This document shows, piece after piece, positions 22,040-33,430 of a stretch of DNA of 64,000 bases. The notes beneath the pieces are model-generated. The model saw nothing but the letters and a program-made list of their open reading frames with translations. It was not told where the DNA came from and did not search any database. The translations under genes were made by a program, and so were the position numbers. The DNA comes from Gnetum montanum. Taxonomy: Eukaryota > Streptophyta > Gnetopsida > Gnetales > Gnetaceae. The stretch lies in contig MNCI01006063.1 of NCBI GenBank assembly GCA_015680685.1, positions 387,981 through 451,980 of the forward strand, read 5' to 3'. Each line of letters starts with the position of its first letter. The stretch's first letter is position 1.

Positions 22040-23482
22040 CAATGGTACCGCCAATGGGTCATGCTACCACCCCCTCCATTTCATAGATGGGAGCTACCTC
22101 GGTAGTTCCCCAAACTTCTGCGTCGTCGTAGGGTTTGAATCAAGTGTTCCAACTTATCTAGACCCTTACTGAGGAAATAAAATGCCTCAAGGCTATCGGG
22201 TCTAACATGGTACAAGTCATGGACTTTTACCAGGATGACCCTATCAGCCTTGCAATTCCCGCTCTTACATTACCCCCAAGTATGTCCCTCTTTCACTTCA
22301 TGAAGTACAATGGAGAGGGTGATCCCAATGCACATCTTGATACCTTTAGGTCTGAGTCCCTTCTACTGCAGTAATGGCTGCACATGATTATCCATGTCTT
22401 TGCCATGTCATTGGCTGGAAAGGCCCTGGACTGGTACCGTGCCGTACCACGCTCCTCCATATCAACCCTAGAGAAGCTTCTAACCTAGTTCATGACACAC
22501 TTCAAGTATAACTTAAAGGTAGAAATCATGCTAGATCAGGTGATGAGCGTGAAGCAGGATCCTCTAGAACCGGTCCAGAAGTTCATCCAGCGTTGGAGTG
22601 CAACCCTTAATGAAATCTGCGAGCCCATCACGGAGGCCCACTTGCTGGTCTTCTTTAAGGGTGCAGTGAATGACTTCATCAAGTCTAAGCTGTACTACCC
22701 CACTCCTCGCACTCTTAGTCAAGCCTTTTCTTAGACTAAGAGCATACAAGATGCGGCCGAGGCGAGCAAGGACCTGGCCTATGTTGCCTACAAAAACACC
22801 TTCACAAAGAAGGATAAGGGTAAGGCCCCAATAGCCACAGTGGTCGTTGTGGTGAACAAGTCCAATCCCAAACCTAATAACAATGGTAACAAGAACAACA
22901 AAAAATCAGCCACACCTGCAGCTAACCCTGCACCCAAGTATGGCAACGCACTGCAACCTGGCGCACCCACACCCGAGGCATCTGCGCAACCCAAACCAAA
23001 ATTTGAGTGTAAGGATTGCTCAAAGTATACCCCACTACCTGTCAAGTCTTCAAATCTTCTTAAGTAGCTACTGGCAGCAGGGAAGATCCAACAAAAGCAG
23101 ATGTTGGAAGAGGGAGTTAGGAGACATTAGCATTACTATGAGCTCCTTAGGAACCCCTCCTTGGCCCTGCCCAATGAGCCTCCAGTTCTTAAGGATTTCA
23201 GGTTGGATAGGTTTTGTGACTACCACCAACAATGTGGTCACAACATAGATTCCCATCTAGCATTAAAGGATGACATCCAAAGGATGATTGATCAAGGAAA
23301 ATTGGTGTTGAACGAAAGCACCCCAGTACATCCTGAGAATCAATCTCTACACATTTACACTAACCCTCCCAATGCCAACAATGTCAATTATGTCATCAAC
23401 ACCATCGGCATTGACAGTGATCCTAGGCTACCCTAGCAGCTATTTGTGGTCTACATGCCCCAGTATTGTGCACCAGCACGGC
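22040..23482 (+). pseudogene. gag, central part with capsid domain (element M)
   Basis: The gag domain is recognisable from about 22210: MDFYQDDPISLAIPALTLP, YNGEGDPNAHLDTF, ALDWYRAVPRSSISTLEKLL, open 22492-22734 with PVQKFIQRWSATLNEICEP. A basic Lys/Asn-rich stretch (22800-22920) follows. Then comes PKFECKDCSKYTPLP and RFCDYHQQCGHNIDSHLALK (about 23200), a degenerate zinc-knuckle-like motif common in this gag class. Stops occur in most segments. Element C cuts the protein after a TAG at 23434. Protein order and sequence match element B. Confidence 0.85.
23478..23482 (+). repeat. Target-site duplication of element C, left copy
   Basis: ACGGC against ACCAC at 34055-34059 (3 of 5 identical). 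Deleting C plus one copy rejoins M's gag frame exactly (codon phase at 23479 continues at 34062), which supports the boundary despite the mismatches. Confidence 0.65.
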
Positions 23483-23529
23483 TGTTGGCATATTTTGGCC
23501 ATTTCATGAAATAGGTTTATTTAAACAAA

Positions 23530-24120
23530 GGAGAAATTATTCCTACCGTTTACTAGAAAGCATGAATATGTGAAGGAATTTAAACAAGCTCATCGAAGGG
23601 ATGATGACATTGCAATTGTGAATGCTGGCATGAGAGTTTATCTGGAGTCAAAAGCAAATGGTGCGTCAATTGTAGATATTTCTCTAGCTTATGGTAAGAT
23701 AGCCCTGGTTACTTTATCTACAACAAAGACATGAGAGTTTCTTATTGGGAAGCCATGGATCTTTTGAGAATTTTTTTAAGGTGCTGCAACAAGATGTTTC
23801 GATAAAAATGATGCTCCTAGTGGCATGGTTGAGTTCAGGAAATCATTGATGTTGAGTTTCCTTTTCAAATTCTATCTTTGGTTGTCTGAAAAGGTACATC
23901 TTGATACTCCCGATTCCTACAAGTCTACAATGGCTCCTTACGAAAGTATGCCATCTTATGGGGTGTAGGTCTATGAGAATCGGCACGATGGCATAGGAGT
24001 GGGTCTTCCAATTGCTCATTCCTCAGCAAAGTTTCAAGTTTAAGACTCACTGGTACAAAACTTGGCTATGAAGAAGGTCATTGTAGAGCATGCACTATAT
24101 TTGGTGGAGAAAGTTGAATG
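23530..24120 (+). pseudogene. XDH: Captured xanthine dehydrogenase fragment
   Basis: XDH oxidises hypoxanthine and xanthine in purine breakdown. The fragment covers the end of the FAD-binding domain and the linker to the molybdopterin domain. It reads EYVKEFKQAHRRDDDIAIVN, AGMRVYLE, a LAYGKIALVTLS block, EFLIGKPW, then in shifted frame DAPSGMVEFRKSLMLSFLFK and HSSAKFQV. A TGA before EFLIG is shared with the other LTR copy, so the piece was dead before the last transposition. No intron is visible in the part that aligns. Family assignment is from recognised plant XDH motifs; no alignment was run. Confidence 0.88.
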
Positions 24121-24129
24121 ACTTGTTCA

Positions 24130-24750
24130 CATTTTTAATGAAAATATTGAAATTTGGGGACACCTTTTCAATCTTCAATTTCAGTTTTCCAAACTATTGT
24201 GTTTTTCCACATTAAAAACAAGATGATGTTTGTGCCATAAGTATCATTTGAAGAGTTATTAAAGTGAAAATAGAGATTCTAAGAAGAGACTCGATTGAAA
24301 CTGGTCATTCATTGCTGTAATTGTACTTGGAAGGTTATTGTATACTATGTTGATCCTCTACCTCTGGTTGAGTTGACAGTGAAACTTAGAAATGATGATG
24401 CTCTATTGCAGCAAAGCCTACCATTCATTTACTATTTAACCTCATTTACTATTTAACCACAAAATATGGTTAAATGAAGACAAAAAAAATGTGGTTTCTC
24501 CTTTGTCCATGTTCATAGCGACAGTGCCAATGTCAAGCACGATGCCAAGGCAGGTCATGCACGGCAAACAAAATTTGCAACGCTGCCTTTTTTCGAAAGG
24601 AAGATGCTGCCATGCCAAGGTTGCGAAATCTCTGACTCTAAAATTCAAAAAAAGAAAAACTGAAACAGAGACATATGTATCATTGCTGGAAGGCTAGAGA
24701 AATACAAGAAACACAAATAGAATCCAAACAGTATAGGTGGGCAACAAATT
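24130..24750 (+). other. Unassigned part of the C LTR between XDH and HSP70 fragments
   Basis: It is conserved in the second LTR. An open stretch 24491-24697 (MVSPLSMFIATVPMSSTMPR) and an opposite-strand frame both exist, and neither resembles a protein I know. It may be more captured DNA. Confidence 0.4.
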
Positions 24751-24755
24751 TACAG

Positions 24756-25100
24756 ACCTCCATCGGCGACATCGTGCTCATGAGTCATTTTACATGGATC
24801 TCGAAGGTCCAGCAGTTGCTTTAGGACTTTTTCAACAGCAAGGAGCTCTGTAAGAGCATCAACCCAAATGCGGTCGTTGCCTACGGTGTAGCCGTACAGG
24901 CCATCATTCTCTCCGGTGACTCCATTGACAAGGTCCAAAACCTACTCCTCCCCGATGAGACTCCATTGTCCCTAGGGATCGAGATCGCAGGCGGTGTCAT
25001 GACGATGCTCATCCCCCACAATATGACCAGCCAGTTTATATCTATACGGATGAAACAGAAAAACATCTTCTCCATCCTCCCGACTGACGTACCAAGTCAA
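24756..25100 (+). pseudogene. HSP70: Captured HSP70 fragment
   Basis: HSP70 is an ATP-driven chaperone. The piece covers the end of the nucleotide-binding domain and the linker: [80 protein letters not shown]. Key family motifs VAYGAAVQA and AGGVMT are nearly intact. One TAG stop falls where Gln is expected (QQLL*DFF), while the second LTR copy keeps the Gln. Flanking exon-intron structure cannot be judged. Confidence 0.92.
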
Positions 25101-25319
25101 TGGCGGAAATTTTTATTCTTCAGCCAAGGCCATGTCTCTACAACTTGATGTCTCTTCTTCCGAAAACGAGATCAGTCCCATAGTTAAAAAGAATTTTCGA
25201 TGCTTCGGCAGTATACATGTTCCATTAAAAATGCTGGAAACATGGAATCTGCTGTAGGTTACAGTGCCCCTGCACGGCTATGATCAAGTGCAAGATCAGG
25301 ACTAACACATACTATTAAT
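25101..25319 (+). other. Unassigned cargo between HSP70 and serpin fragments
   Basis: An open phrase [20 protein letters not shown] (from about 25131) is kept in the second LTR with few changes. I cannot assign it. Confidence 0.35.
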
Positions 25320-25610
25320 CGTGTTTGAGTTAAAGAGAGATGACAGCATGGTGTTTTCTCCATTGAGCATAGTCGTGGCAATGGGCTTGGCTGCTGCAGT
25401 GACCAAAGACCCAATGCTTCATTAGATTCTGTAGACATGTTTTAAAATCGAATCACTTTAGGAGGAAGATGCCTCTGCCTCTGCCTCTAAGCAAGTCCAT
25501 CAATTCACTTCCAAAATTTGTAGTGTCGTTCTCATAGATGCCAGTCCTTTGGGAGGTCCGGTATTGAGCTTCGTTAATGGAATCTGGATCGAGAAATCAT
25601 TGCCGATGAC
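25320..25610 (+). pseudogene. Captured plant serpin fragment
   Basis: Serpins are protease inhibitors. The part corresponds to the N-terminal third: FELKRDDSMVFSPLSIVVAM, GLAAAVTKDP, ASASASKQVHQFTSKICSVV, then a SPLGGPVLSFVNGIWIEKSL block. VFSPLSI...LAAAG and GGP.LSF.NG.W..KSL are typical of plant serpins. It lacks the reactive loop entirely. Stops follow KDPMLH and again 10-15 codons later. Confidence 0.85.
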
Positions 25611-25633
25611 GACAATTATGGTGGTCGAAGTTC

Positions 25634-25807
25634 ATGGCCGTTACAGCCAAATGGAAAGATGATGAAATAGGAAGAGGTTTAGCAGTAGCCACAGCCGCAA
25701 GACAGGCCATTTCTAAGCTGAGCATGGACATGGACGTAGATGTTGACATTACCGACATTTCAGGAACCTTTTCTTCCACCAATGAGGGAGCCACCAATCA
25801 TTCTTAA
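25634..25807 (+). pseudogene. Small conserved open frame downstream of the serpin fragment
   Basis: 58 codons, starting MAVTAKWKDDEIGRGLAVAT and ending GATNHS before TAA. The copy in the 3' LTR (32322-32495) has the same length and 45 or more identical residues but one stop. The protein is unknown, possibly a fourth captured fragment. Confidence 0.4.
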
Positions 25808-26228
25808 TTTATCATTGGTCACGCTAAGCCTCGTCACCTGGTGGCATAACCAATAGGATATAAACCTTTTTAATCAAATTTAATTTGATTTTTGTTTTGC
25901 TTTGTCTAAGAAAGAAGTAAAGGGTATATTGTTATTGTTTCAGAAGGAAAGAGAAGTTATAGGGCAGTTATTCAATGTTATATGTGTATGGAACAAGTGT
26001 CCTTTGCAATTTTTAAAATATCATGGTGGTGATAACTTCCCCTTGGTGGTTACAACTAAATTTTAATTTCCCATGGTACTCATAACCACCAAATAGGCCA
26101 CTTGTCAACTATAACCTTTTTATCTCCATGGTGACCACTTGGCAATTAAATGAGGCCACTTGGCAACTAAATCAAGACACTTGGCGATTGGATAGGACAC
26201 TTGTCACCTGCAGCTTTTTTATCTCTAT

Positions 26229-26244
26229 GGTGGTTATAACCACC
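26229..26244. promoter_or_regulatory. 16-bp palindrome upstream of the C TATA box
   Basis: GGTGGTTATAACCACC is a perfect palindrome 38 bp before TATAAAAA. Related half sites (GGTGATAACTTCC, GGTGGTTACAAC, ATAACCACC) lie at 26030-26100. The 3' LTR copy has one change (32877-32892). Confidence 0.6.
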
Positions 26245-26282
26245 CAAGATATTTTATAACTTACCTACCTACCTTTGAATCC

Positions 26283-26290
26283 TATAAAAA
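26283..26290 (+). promoter_or_regulatory. TATA box of C 5' LTR
   Basis: TATAAAAA, conserved in the 3' LTR (32932) and in the LTR at 1-694. Confidence 0.7.
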
Positions 26291-27579
26291 GGCTTCAGGG
26301 GTCAAGGAGAAAAAAACACAATTGGGTCTCACATCACACTTTGGGAGAAGACATTGGGATTACACTTGGGATCACACTTTGGAATACTTGGGCTCTCACT
26401 TGGAGACACACTTTGAGTCTTGGAAGAAGAGCACTTGTACAAAGAAAGTGTGAAAGATTGCTTGTAAGATGACTTGCTAAAGAAAATATTTTAGCCTGTT
26501 TGTCATGGTCCTGTGAGTTATGTTTTTTATTTTTTATTATGTTTAAATTATTTAGCTAGTGGTTTAGATAGTATCATCCTTGCCAAGTAATTTTGGAATT
26601 TTTAGATTGCTCTTATTGTTCTTGTTACCCGATAGAAATTTCTGTTAAAATTTTGCCATAGAAGTGCTTGTGTTTAAAAGCCTTAAGAGCATTTTAGTAG
26701 TAAATTTTATTATTTTGCAACATATAAGAACCGCTATTGGGATTGTTGTAAGAGAGCCTCTACTTGTAGTCATGCCATTGAATGATTCAATATTCAAGAG
26801 GGTTCAGAAAATCTTTGGTATTTTGATGGGACCAGAATAGCTTCTTTTTATATTTAAAGTGAATTTCTATGGTATTTCAATCAGAAATTGTCAAGTCTTT
26901 TGAAGGTTCTATTGACTGCAATTGTTGACATCCATTATCTAGCCAAAATGGGATCTTGTACGTGATAGTTTACACAACAATTTTTTGGTAGCATAGTAGG
27001 ATTGTCTTGAAGAAATTGCTTATTTGGGCCTTGGAAGTTTGAACAATTTGTAGATATTGAATTTGGGATATCTTTATTGCAAAGTATTTACTCTTGTCAT
27101 TTTACCTTGTTTAAATATTTGAGGTCTACACAAATTTGCTTTCTTTTCTGTCTATTTCCATCGAATCTTTCTCTATTTCTAGTTTTCTTATGGAACTATC
27201 TCTTTCTCTGGGGAAAATTAGAAGTAGATTCGTAGAGTTGTGCTCAAATGTTTTTGCAAAATTTTATTTTTTACAAGTAGGTATTATAAGTACCACATAG
27301 AGTAGATAATTGAACAAAATAGGAACTCTCAACAACTCACAGTACTTGGCAAAGTTGGCTGAATCTCTTTAAGGTAAGTCATTTGTAGTTTACACACAAC
27401 GCAATCGTTTCATATTTCACAACCACACACCGCAACAGCACACACACATACTTACATTAACTAATGAGTTTATTTGGAGGTATCTAGGCCTTGGTATTGC
27501 CAGAGACCAACAAGTACCTAAATCCTATTCGGGGACACTCGTTGGCGATCGTGTCCCAAATGGTCGCCAACAGTTCTCT

Positions 27580-27597
27580 TGGCGCTAGAAGGAGGGC
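27580..27597 (+). other. Primer-binding site of element C
   Basis: TGGCGCTAGAAGGAGGGC starts seven bases after the LTR. It is the undecayed form of the sites in M and B, although C's LTR and gag are of a different family. Confidence 0.75.
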
Positions 27598-27801
27598 TAA
27601 AAATTTAGCCTCTAGGTTCATAATCCTTATAATTTTAGCACATCAACAATTATTTGTTACTATAAAGGCTTAAGAAATTAGATACTATTTTCAGTTCATG
27701 ACCAAGAAGATTGATAGTTTGGAAAGTTTCAAAGTTCAAAGGATATTCTAGATTCTAAGACTGATTCCTCATCAGAAGAAGAACAAAAGCAAGTTTTTGA
27801 A

Positions 27802-29257
27802 TTGGGAACAAGTAGTGAAGTGAAAACTAGAAGATCAAGAAGATCACCCATTATATCTGTTTTATCAATTTATAAGAGAAGATCTAGAAAGTCTAAGACT
27901 TCAACTATCCAAACGAATAGGATGGAAAATCCTTGGCAAAGAGTTACACCATTAGGATTTCAAAATTACAATGATATTCCTAAGGTAGTTTACAAATATT
28001 TGCCTGAGCCTTGTATTCCTAGAAAAACTTATTTAGCTGAAGAATATATTCACATGTTTGATTTAGCTTTAGCTCATGCAAATATTCAACATCAAGATCA
28101 AGCTTGTAGGTTGTTTGTATCAAATTTAAAGGATATGACTCAGATTTGGTATTTGAACTTACCAAGTAATAGTATTACAAGTTGGGATGACATGAAGAAT
28201 ATTTTCTTAGCCTAGTTTGGTAATCAATTAGATCAACAACAACTATACTGTGGGCTAATACAAGCTAAGAAAGGAGTTAAAGAGTTAGTTAGAGGTTTTA
28301 ACATCAAGTTTCAATGGATTTGTGGACTCTTTCAAAGACAATATAGGCCATCAGATGCTTGAAGAAACTTATCTTAAGGCTGTCAACCCCAACATTTCAA
28401 TTTGGTTAAGGAGAAATCCAAACTTAACTACACTAAATGACTACTTTAGTGAAGCTATACAGTTAGAAAAACAGTTAAACTTGAATCCTGAAGAAAATAT
28501 CGCAATTCAAAAAAGAGAAGAAAGAGTTATGATTCCTATGCAAGATTTTGCTCAATTTAAAGCTTTACCAGGTCCATCTCATGTTAAGATAGAGCAAGAA
28601 CATGAAAGAGTAGGATCTGAAAAAGGACAATTAATGAGAGATATGTCTAACAAAATAGTGAAGCTTGAAAAAGCCTTGGCAAGAGTTAATATCAAGGAAG
28701 AAAGGAAAAATAGAAAGCATAAACATCAAGACACTAAGTTAGCAGAAGATGAGGATGAAAGTGACCTTATTATGTCCAACTTTCTTGATATTGAATCTGA
28801 TAATGAGTTATCTAGTGTTCATTATGCAAGTAAATCTTCTAGCAATGGATCTAGTGATACTTCTTCTCTATCAAGTTCTGAAGAAGATATGTCTTCAGAT
28901 GAAGAATGTAATAATAATGAGGAAAATGGATATAGTCTCCGATCAAAAGAAAGATTAACTACTTCTAGACCCCCAAATGTTATTACTGATCCATCTACTA
29001 AGAGAAAAGCTTTTGAGCCAAATAGAAGAGATAAGAATAAAGGTAAAGACAATCAAGTAGAGCAAAGCACTCCAAATCAGTCTTTTAATAAATGGATAAA
29101 GAAACCAAGCTTTATTGGTGATGGAGAGTATGATTTGATTGAAGACCTTAAACATGTCAAGGCCAATATTAGCTTTTATCAGTTGCTTCAAATAGGAGAT
29201 CAGCAAAGAAAGGCTTTAGAGTTCATTAAAGGTAAAAGGAGAGTTAGAGAATCATAG
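27802..29257 (+). pseudogene. gag (element C)
   Basis: The open frame 27802-28212 ends at a TAG and continues in frame to about 28355. A frameshift leads to the frame 28322-29257. The capsid part reads WQRVTPLGFQNYNDIPKVVY, LAEEYIHMFDLALAHANI, QIWYLNLPSNSITSWDDM. After about 28600 comes a basic, then an acidic Ser/Glu-rich linker (SSSEEDMSSDEECNNNEE), then YDLIEDLKHVKANISFYQLL, the motif preceding protease in this group. No CCHC zinc knuckle is visible. One stop and one frameshift are the only obvious breaks. Confidence 0.8.
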
Positions 29258-29331
29258 TTAAATTATGTGTCTAATAATGATGAGAAATTAAGGACCTCGT
29301 ATATAAGGAAGCTCCTCCTTTTCTTTTGACA

Positions 29332-29964
29332 ATGAAGTTAAAGGATAAATACTTACACAATTGTTTGGTCGATTCTGGAGCTACATCTACTATAATGTAA
29401 TTATCTATATGTAAGAAACTTGGTTTGATTCTTGAAAAATCAAATAAAAAGATTTTTCAAGTGGATAAAAGTAGAGTGAAGATTGTGGGTCAATTACCAA
29501 ATGTCCTATTGGAAATTGCTGCTGAACCCCGGGTCAAAAATAGAGTAACTATTCAAGTAGCAGATATACCAGATTCACATAGTCTCTTATTGAGTAGAAG
29601 TTGGAGTAAGAATTTTTTGGGTTACATATCAACAGATTATTCTCACATGTGGCTACCTTGGAAAGGAGAACCAAATCAGATATATATCTATAGCAAACCT
29701 TTGATGATTGATAACATTACTTCAAATGGAAAAAGTAAGATGGTTGAAAAAGGAGATGTTGAAAACAAAATTTGTACACTCCAAGAAAATGAGAATTCAT
29801 TTGAGAAAGTAGATGAGAGGATTGCTGAAGAAAAAGCTCAAAAAGATCAAGTTGAAAGCTCTAGCAAGCAAAAAAATAGTAGAGAGACTGCTTATGAGAA
29901 GGTTAGAGATATGAGGATTACTACCAGAGTAATCCTCACCATTCTCTTTCCATCTCAAGAATAG
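29332..29964 (+). pseudogene. Aspartic protease (element C)
   Basis: Starting at ATG 29332, it reads LKDKYLHNCLVDSGATSTIM with the catalytic DSG triad, a TAA stop at about 29398, then open to 29964: KKLGLILEKSNK, VTIQVADIPDSHSLLLSRSW. The last part replaces the usual ILGRPWL block by LLLSRSW. A Glu/Lys-rich tail follows. No RT follows: the polypurine tract is only 190 bp downstream. Confidence 0.8.
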
Positions 29965-30153
29965 TCCATGAAAAAAGGATTTGATAATATATAGTCTGTT
30001 GTTTTTGTTAGGAATGAGGTTTTTATACCACCAAACCTTATGTTTGATGCAAATTTTCCTCCAAAAAGATTTCTGTTCAGCTGTAAAAATTCAATGAAAT
30101 TTTCAGTATGTTTCAGTTTTGAAATGAGGCTGCACAAGTTTCTTTAAGCTTTT

Positions 30154-30166
30154 AAGGGGGTAGAAA
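30154..30166 (+). other. Polypurine tract of element C
   Basis: AAGGGGGTAGAAA directly before the 3' LTR start TGTTAGCAC. Confidence 0.8.
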
Positions 30167-30212
30167 TGTTAGCACATTTTGGCCATTTCATGGAACAAGT
30201 TGATTTAAACAA

Positions 30213-30810
30213 AGGAGAAATTATTCCTACCATTTACTAGAAAGCATGAATATGTGAAGGAATTTAAACAAGCTCATCGAAGGGATGATGACATTGTAAT
30301 TGTGAATGCTGGCATGAGAGTTTATCTAGAGTCAAAAGCAAATGGTGCATCAATTGTAGATATTTCTCTAGCTTATGGTAAGATAGCCCTGGTTACTTTA
30401 TCTAAAACAAAGACATGAGAGTTTCTTATTGGGAATCCATGGATATTTGATACTTTTGAGAATGTTTTCAAGGTGCTGCAACAAGATGTTTCAATAAAAA
30501 TGATGCTCTTGGTGGCATGGTTGAGTTCATGAAATCATTGATGTTGAGTTTCCTTTTCAAATTCTATCTTTGGGTGTCTGAAAAGGTACATCTTGATACT
30601 CCCGATTCCTACAAGTCTTTAGTGGCTCCTTATGAAAGTATGTCATCTTATGGGGTGTAGGTCTATGAGAATCAGCATGATGGAACAAGAGTGGATCTTC
30701 CAATTGCTCATTCCTCAGCAAAGTTTCAAGTTTAAGACTCACTGGTACAAAAATTGGCTATGGAGAAGGTGGTTGTGGAGCATGCACTATATTTGGTGGA
30801 GAAAGTTGAA
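30213..30810 (+). pseudogene. XDH: Captured XDH fragment, second copy
   Basis: Same extent as 23530-24120. It keeps the TGA before EFLIG and, unlike the 5' copy, an unbroken FDTFENVFKVLQQDVSIK stretch, so it is closer to the captured sequence there. Confidence 0.88.
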
Positions 30811-31443
30811 TGACTTGTTCACATTTTAACGAAAAGCTTGAAATTTGGGGACAACTTTCCAATCTTGAATTTCAGTTTTCCAAACTATTGTGTTTTTCCA
30901 CATTAACAACAATATGATGTTTGTGCCATAAGTATCATTTGAAGAGTTATTAAAGTGAAAATAGAGATTCTAAGAAGAGACTCCATTGAAACTGGTGATT
31001 CATTGCTATAATTGTACTTGGAAGGTTATTGTATACTATGCTAATTCTCTGCCTCTGGCTGAGTTGATAGTGAAACTTAGAAATGATGATGCTCTACTGC
31101 AGAAAATCCTACCATTCATTTACTATTTAACCTCATTTACTATTTAACCACAAAATATGGTTAAATGAAGACAAACAAAATGTGGTTTCTCCTTTGTCCA
31201 TGTTCACAGCGATAGCGCCAATGTCAAGCACGATGCCAAGGCAGGTCATGCACGGCAAAAAAAATTTGCAATGCTGTCTTTTTCCAAAAGGAAGATGCTG
31301 CCATGCCAATGTTGGGAAATCTCTGGCTCTAAAATTCAAAAAAAAAACTGAAATAGAGACATCTTTATTGTTGCTGGAAGGCTAGAGAAATACAAGAAAC
31401 ACAAACAGAACCCAGACAGTATAGGTGGGCAGTGAATTTATAG

Positions 31444-31790
31444 ACCTCCATCGGCAACATCGTGCTCATGGGCCATTTTACACAGATCTCGAAGGTCCAG
31501 CAGTTGCTTCAGGACTTTTTCAACAGCAAGGAGATCTATAAGAGCATCAACCCAAATGCGGTCGTTGCCTATGGTGCAGTCGTACAGGCTGCCATTCTCT
31601 CCGATGAGTCTAGTGACATGGTCCAAGACCTGCTCCTCCCCGACGTGACAACGTTGTCCCTGGGCATCGAGATCATAGGCGGTGTCATGACGATACTCAT
31701 CCCCCGCAACATGACCAGCCAGTTTATATCTATACGGACAAAATAGAAAAACATCTTCTCCATCCTCCCGACTAACATACCAAATCAATG
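31444..31790 (+). pseudogene. HSP70: Captured HSP70 fragment, second copy
   Basis: Open from 31462 to 31746 (94 residues): [60 protein letters not shown]. It is a longer open frame than in the 5' LTR because the QQLLQDFF glutamine is intact. Confidence 0.92.
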
Positions 31791-32009
31791 GTGGAAATTT
31801 TTATTCTTTGGCCAAGGTCGTGTCTCTACAACTTGATGTCTCTGCTTCTGAAAATGAGATCAGTCCCATGGTTAAAAAGACTTTTCAATTCTTCGGCAGT
31901 ATACATGTTCGATTAACAATGCTAGAAACGCGGAATCCGCCATAGGTTACAGTGCCCCTGCACGGCTACGATCAAGTGTAGGATTAGGACTAACACATAC
32001 TATTAACCA

Positions 32010-32297
32010 TGTATGAGTTAAACAGAGATGACAACACGGTGTTTTCTCCATTGAGCATAGCCGTGGCCATGGGCTTGGCTGCCACAGGGGCCAAAGACCC
32101 AACGCTTTATCAGATTCTGTAGACATGTTTTAAAATTGAATCACTTTAGGAGGAAGATGCCTCTGCCTCTGCCTCTAAGAAAGTCCATCAATTCGCTTCC
32201 GAAATTTGCAGTGCCATTCTCGCAGATGCCAGTCCTTTGGGAGGTCCGGTATTGAGCTTCGTCAATGAAATATGGATTGAGAAATCGCTGCCGATGA
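32010..32297 (+). pseudogene. Captured plant serpin fragment, second copy
   Basis: DDNTVFSPLSIAVAMGLAAT-like reading, then KDPTLYQIL, a TAG, and SPLGGPVLSFVNEIWIEKSL. It retains a hydrophobic stretch closer to the serpin consensus than the 5' copy. Confidence 0.85.
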
Positions 32298-32931
32298 CGA
32301 CAATTATGGTGGTGGCAGTTCATGGCTGTTATAGCCAAACGGAAAGATGATGAAATAGGAAGAGGTTTAGCATTAGCCATAGCTACAAGATAGGCCGTTT
32401 CTGAGCTGAGCATGGACATGGATGTGGACGTTGACATTACCGACATTTCAGGTGCCTTTTCTTCCACCAATGAGGGAGCCACCAATCATTCTTAATTTAT
32501 CGTTGGTCATGCTAAGCCTCGTCACCTAGTGGCATAACCAGTAGGATATAAACCTTTTTAATCAAATTTTATTTTATTTTCATTTTTTTGATCTAAGAAA
32601 GAAGTAAAGGGTATATTGTTATTTTTTCAAAAGAAAAGAGAAGTTATAGGGCAGTTATTCAATGTTATATGTGTATGGTGATAACTTCCCCTTGGTGGTT
32701 ACAACTAAATTTTAATTTCCCATGGTACTCATAACCACCGCATAGGCCACTTGTCAACTATAACCTTTCTATCTCCATGGTGACAACTTGGCAATTGAAT
32801 AAGGCCACTTGGCAACTGAATGAAGACACTTGGCGACTGGATAGGACACTTGTCACCTGCAGCTTTTTTATCTCTATGGTGGTTATAACCATCCAAGATA
32901 TTTTGTAACTTACCTACCTAACTTTGAACCC

Positions 32932-32939
32932 TATAAAAA
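32932..32939 (+). promoter_or_regulatory. TATA box of C 3' LTR
   Basis: TATAAAAA in the same context as at 26283. Confidence 0.65.
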
Positions 32940-33124
32940 GGCTTCAGGGGTCAAGGAGAAAAAAACACAATTGGGTCTCACATCACACTTTGGGAGAAGA
33001 CATTGGGATTACACTTGGGATCATACTTTGGAATACTTGGGCTCGCACTTGGAGACACACTTTGAGTCTTGGGAGAAGAGCATTTGTACAAAGAAAGTAT
33101 GAAAGATTGCTTGTAAGATGACTT

Positions 33125-33430
33125 NNNNNNNNNNNNNNNNNNNNNNNNNNNNNNNNNNNNNNNNNNNNNNNNNNNNNNNNNNNNNNNNNNNNNNNNNNNN
33201 NNNNNNNNNNNNNNNNNNNNNNNNNNNNNNNNNNNNNNNNNNNNNNNNNNNNNNNNNNNNNNNNNNNNNNNNNNNNNNNNNNNNNNNNNNNNNNNNNNNN
33301 NNNNNNNNNNNNNNNNNNNNNNNNNNNNNNNNNNNNNNNNNNNNNNNNNNNNNNNNNNNNNNNNNNNNNNNNNNNNNNNNNNNNNNNNNNNNNNNNNNNN
33401 NNNNNNNNNNNNNNNNNNNNNNNNNNNNNN
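33125..33430. other. Assembly gap (306 N)
   Basis: Unknown bases in R-U5 of the 3' LTR of C. The 5' LTR suggests that ordinary LTR sequence is missing. Confidence 1.

Larger units (their letters stand above)
23483..27572 (+). repeat. 5' LTR of element C
   Basis: 4090 bp. U3 runs from 23483 to the TATA box at 26283 and is mostly captured sequence up to about 25810. Native-looking U3 follows with GGTGGTTATAACCACC motifs. R-U5 matches the LTR at 1-694 in its first 580 bp. Confidence 0.92.
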
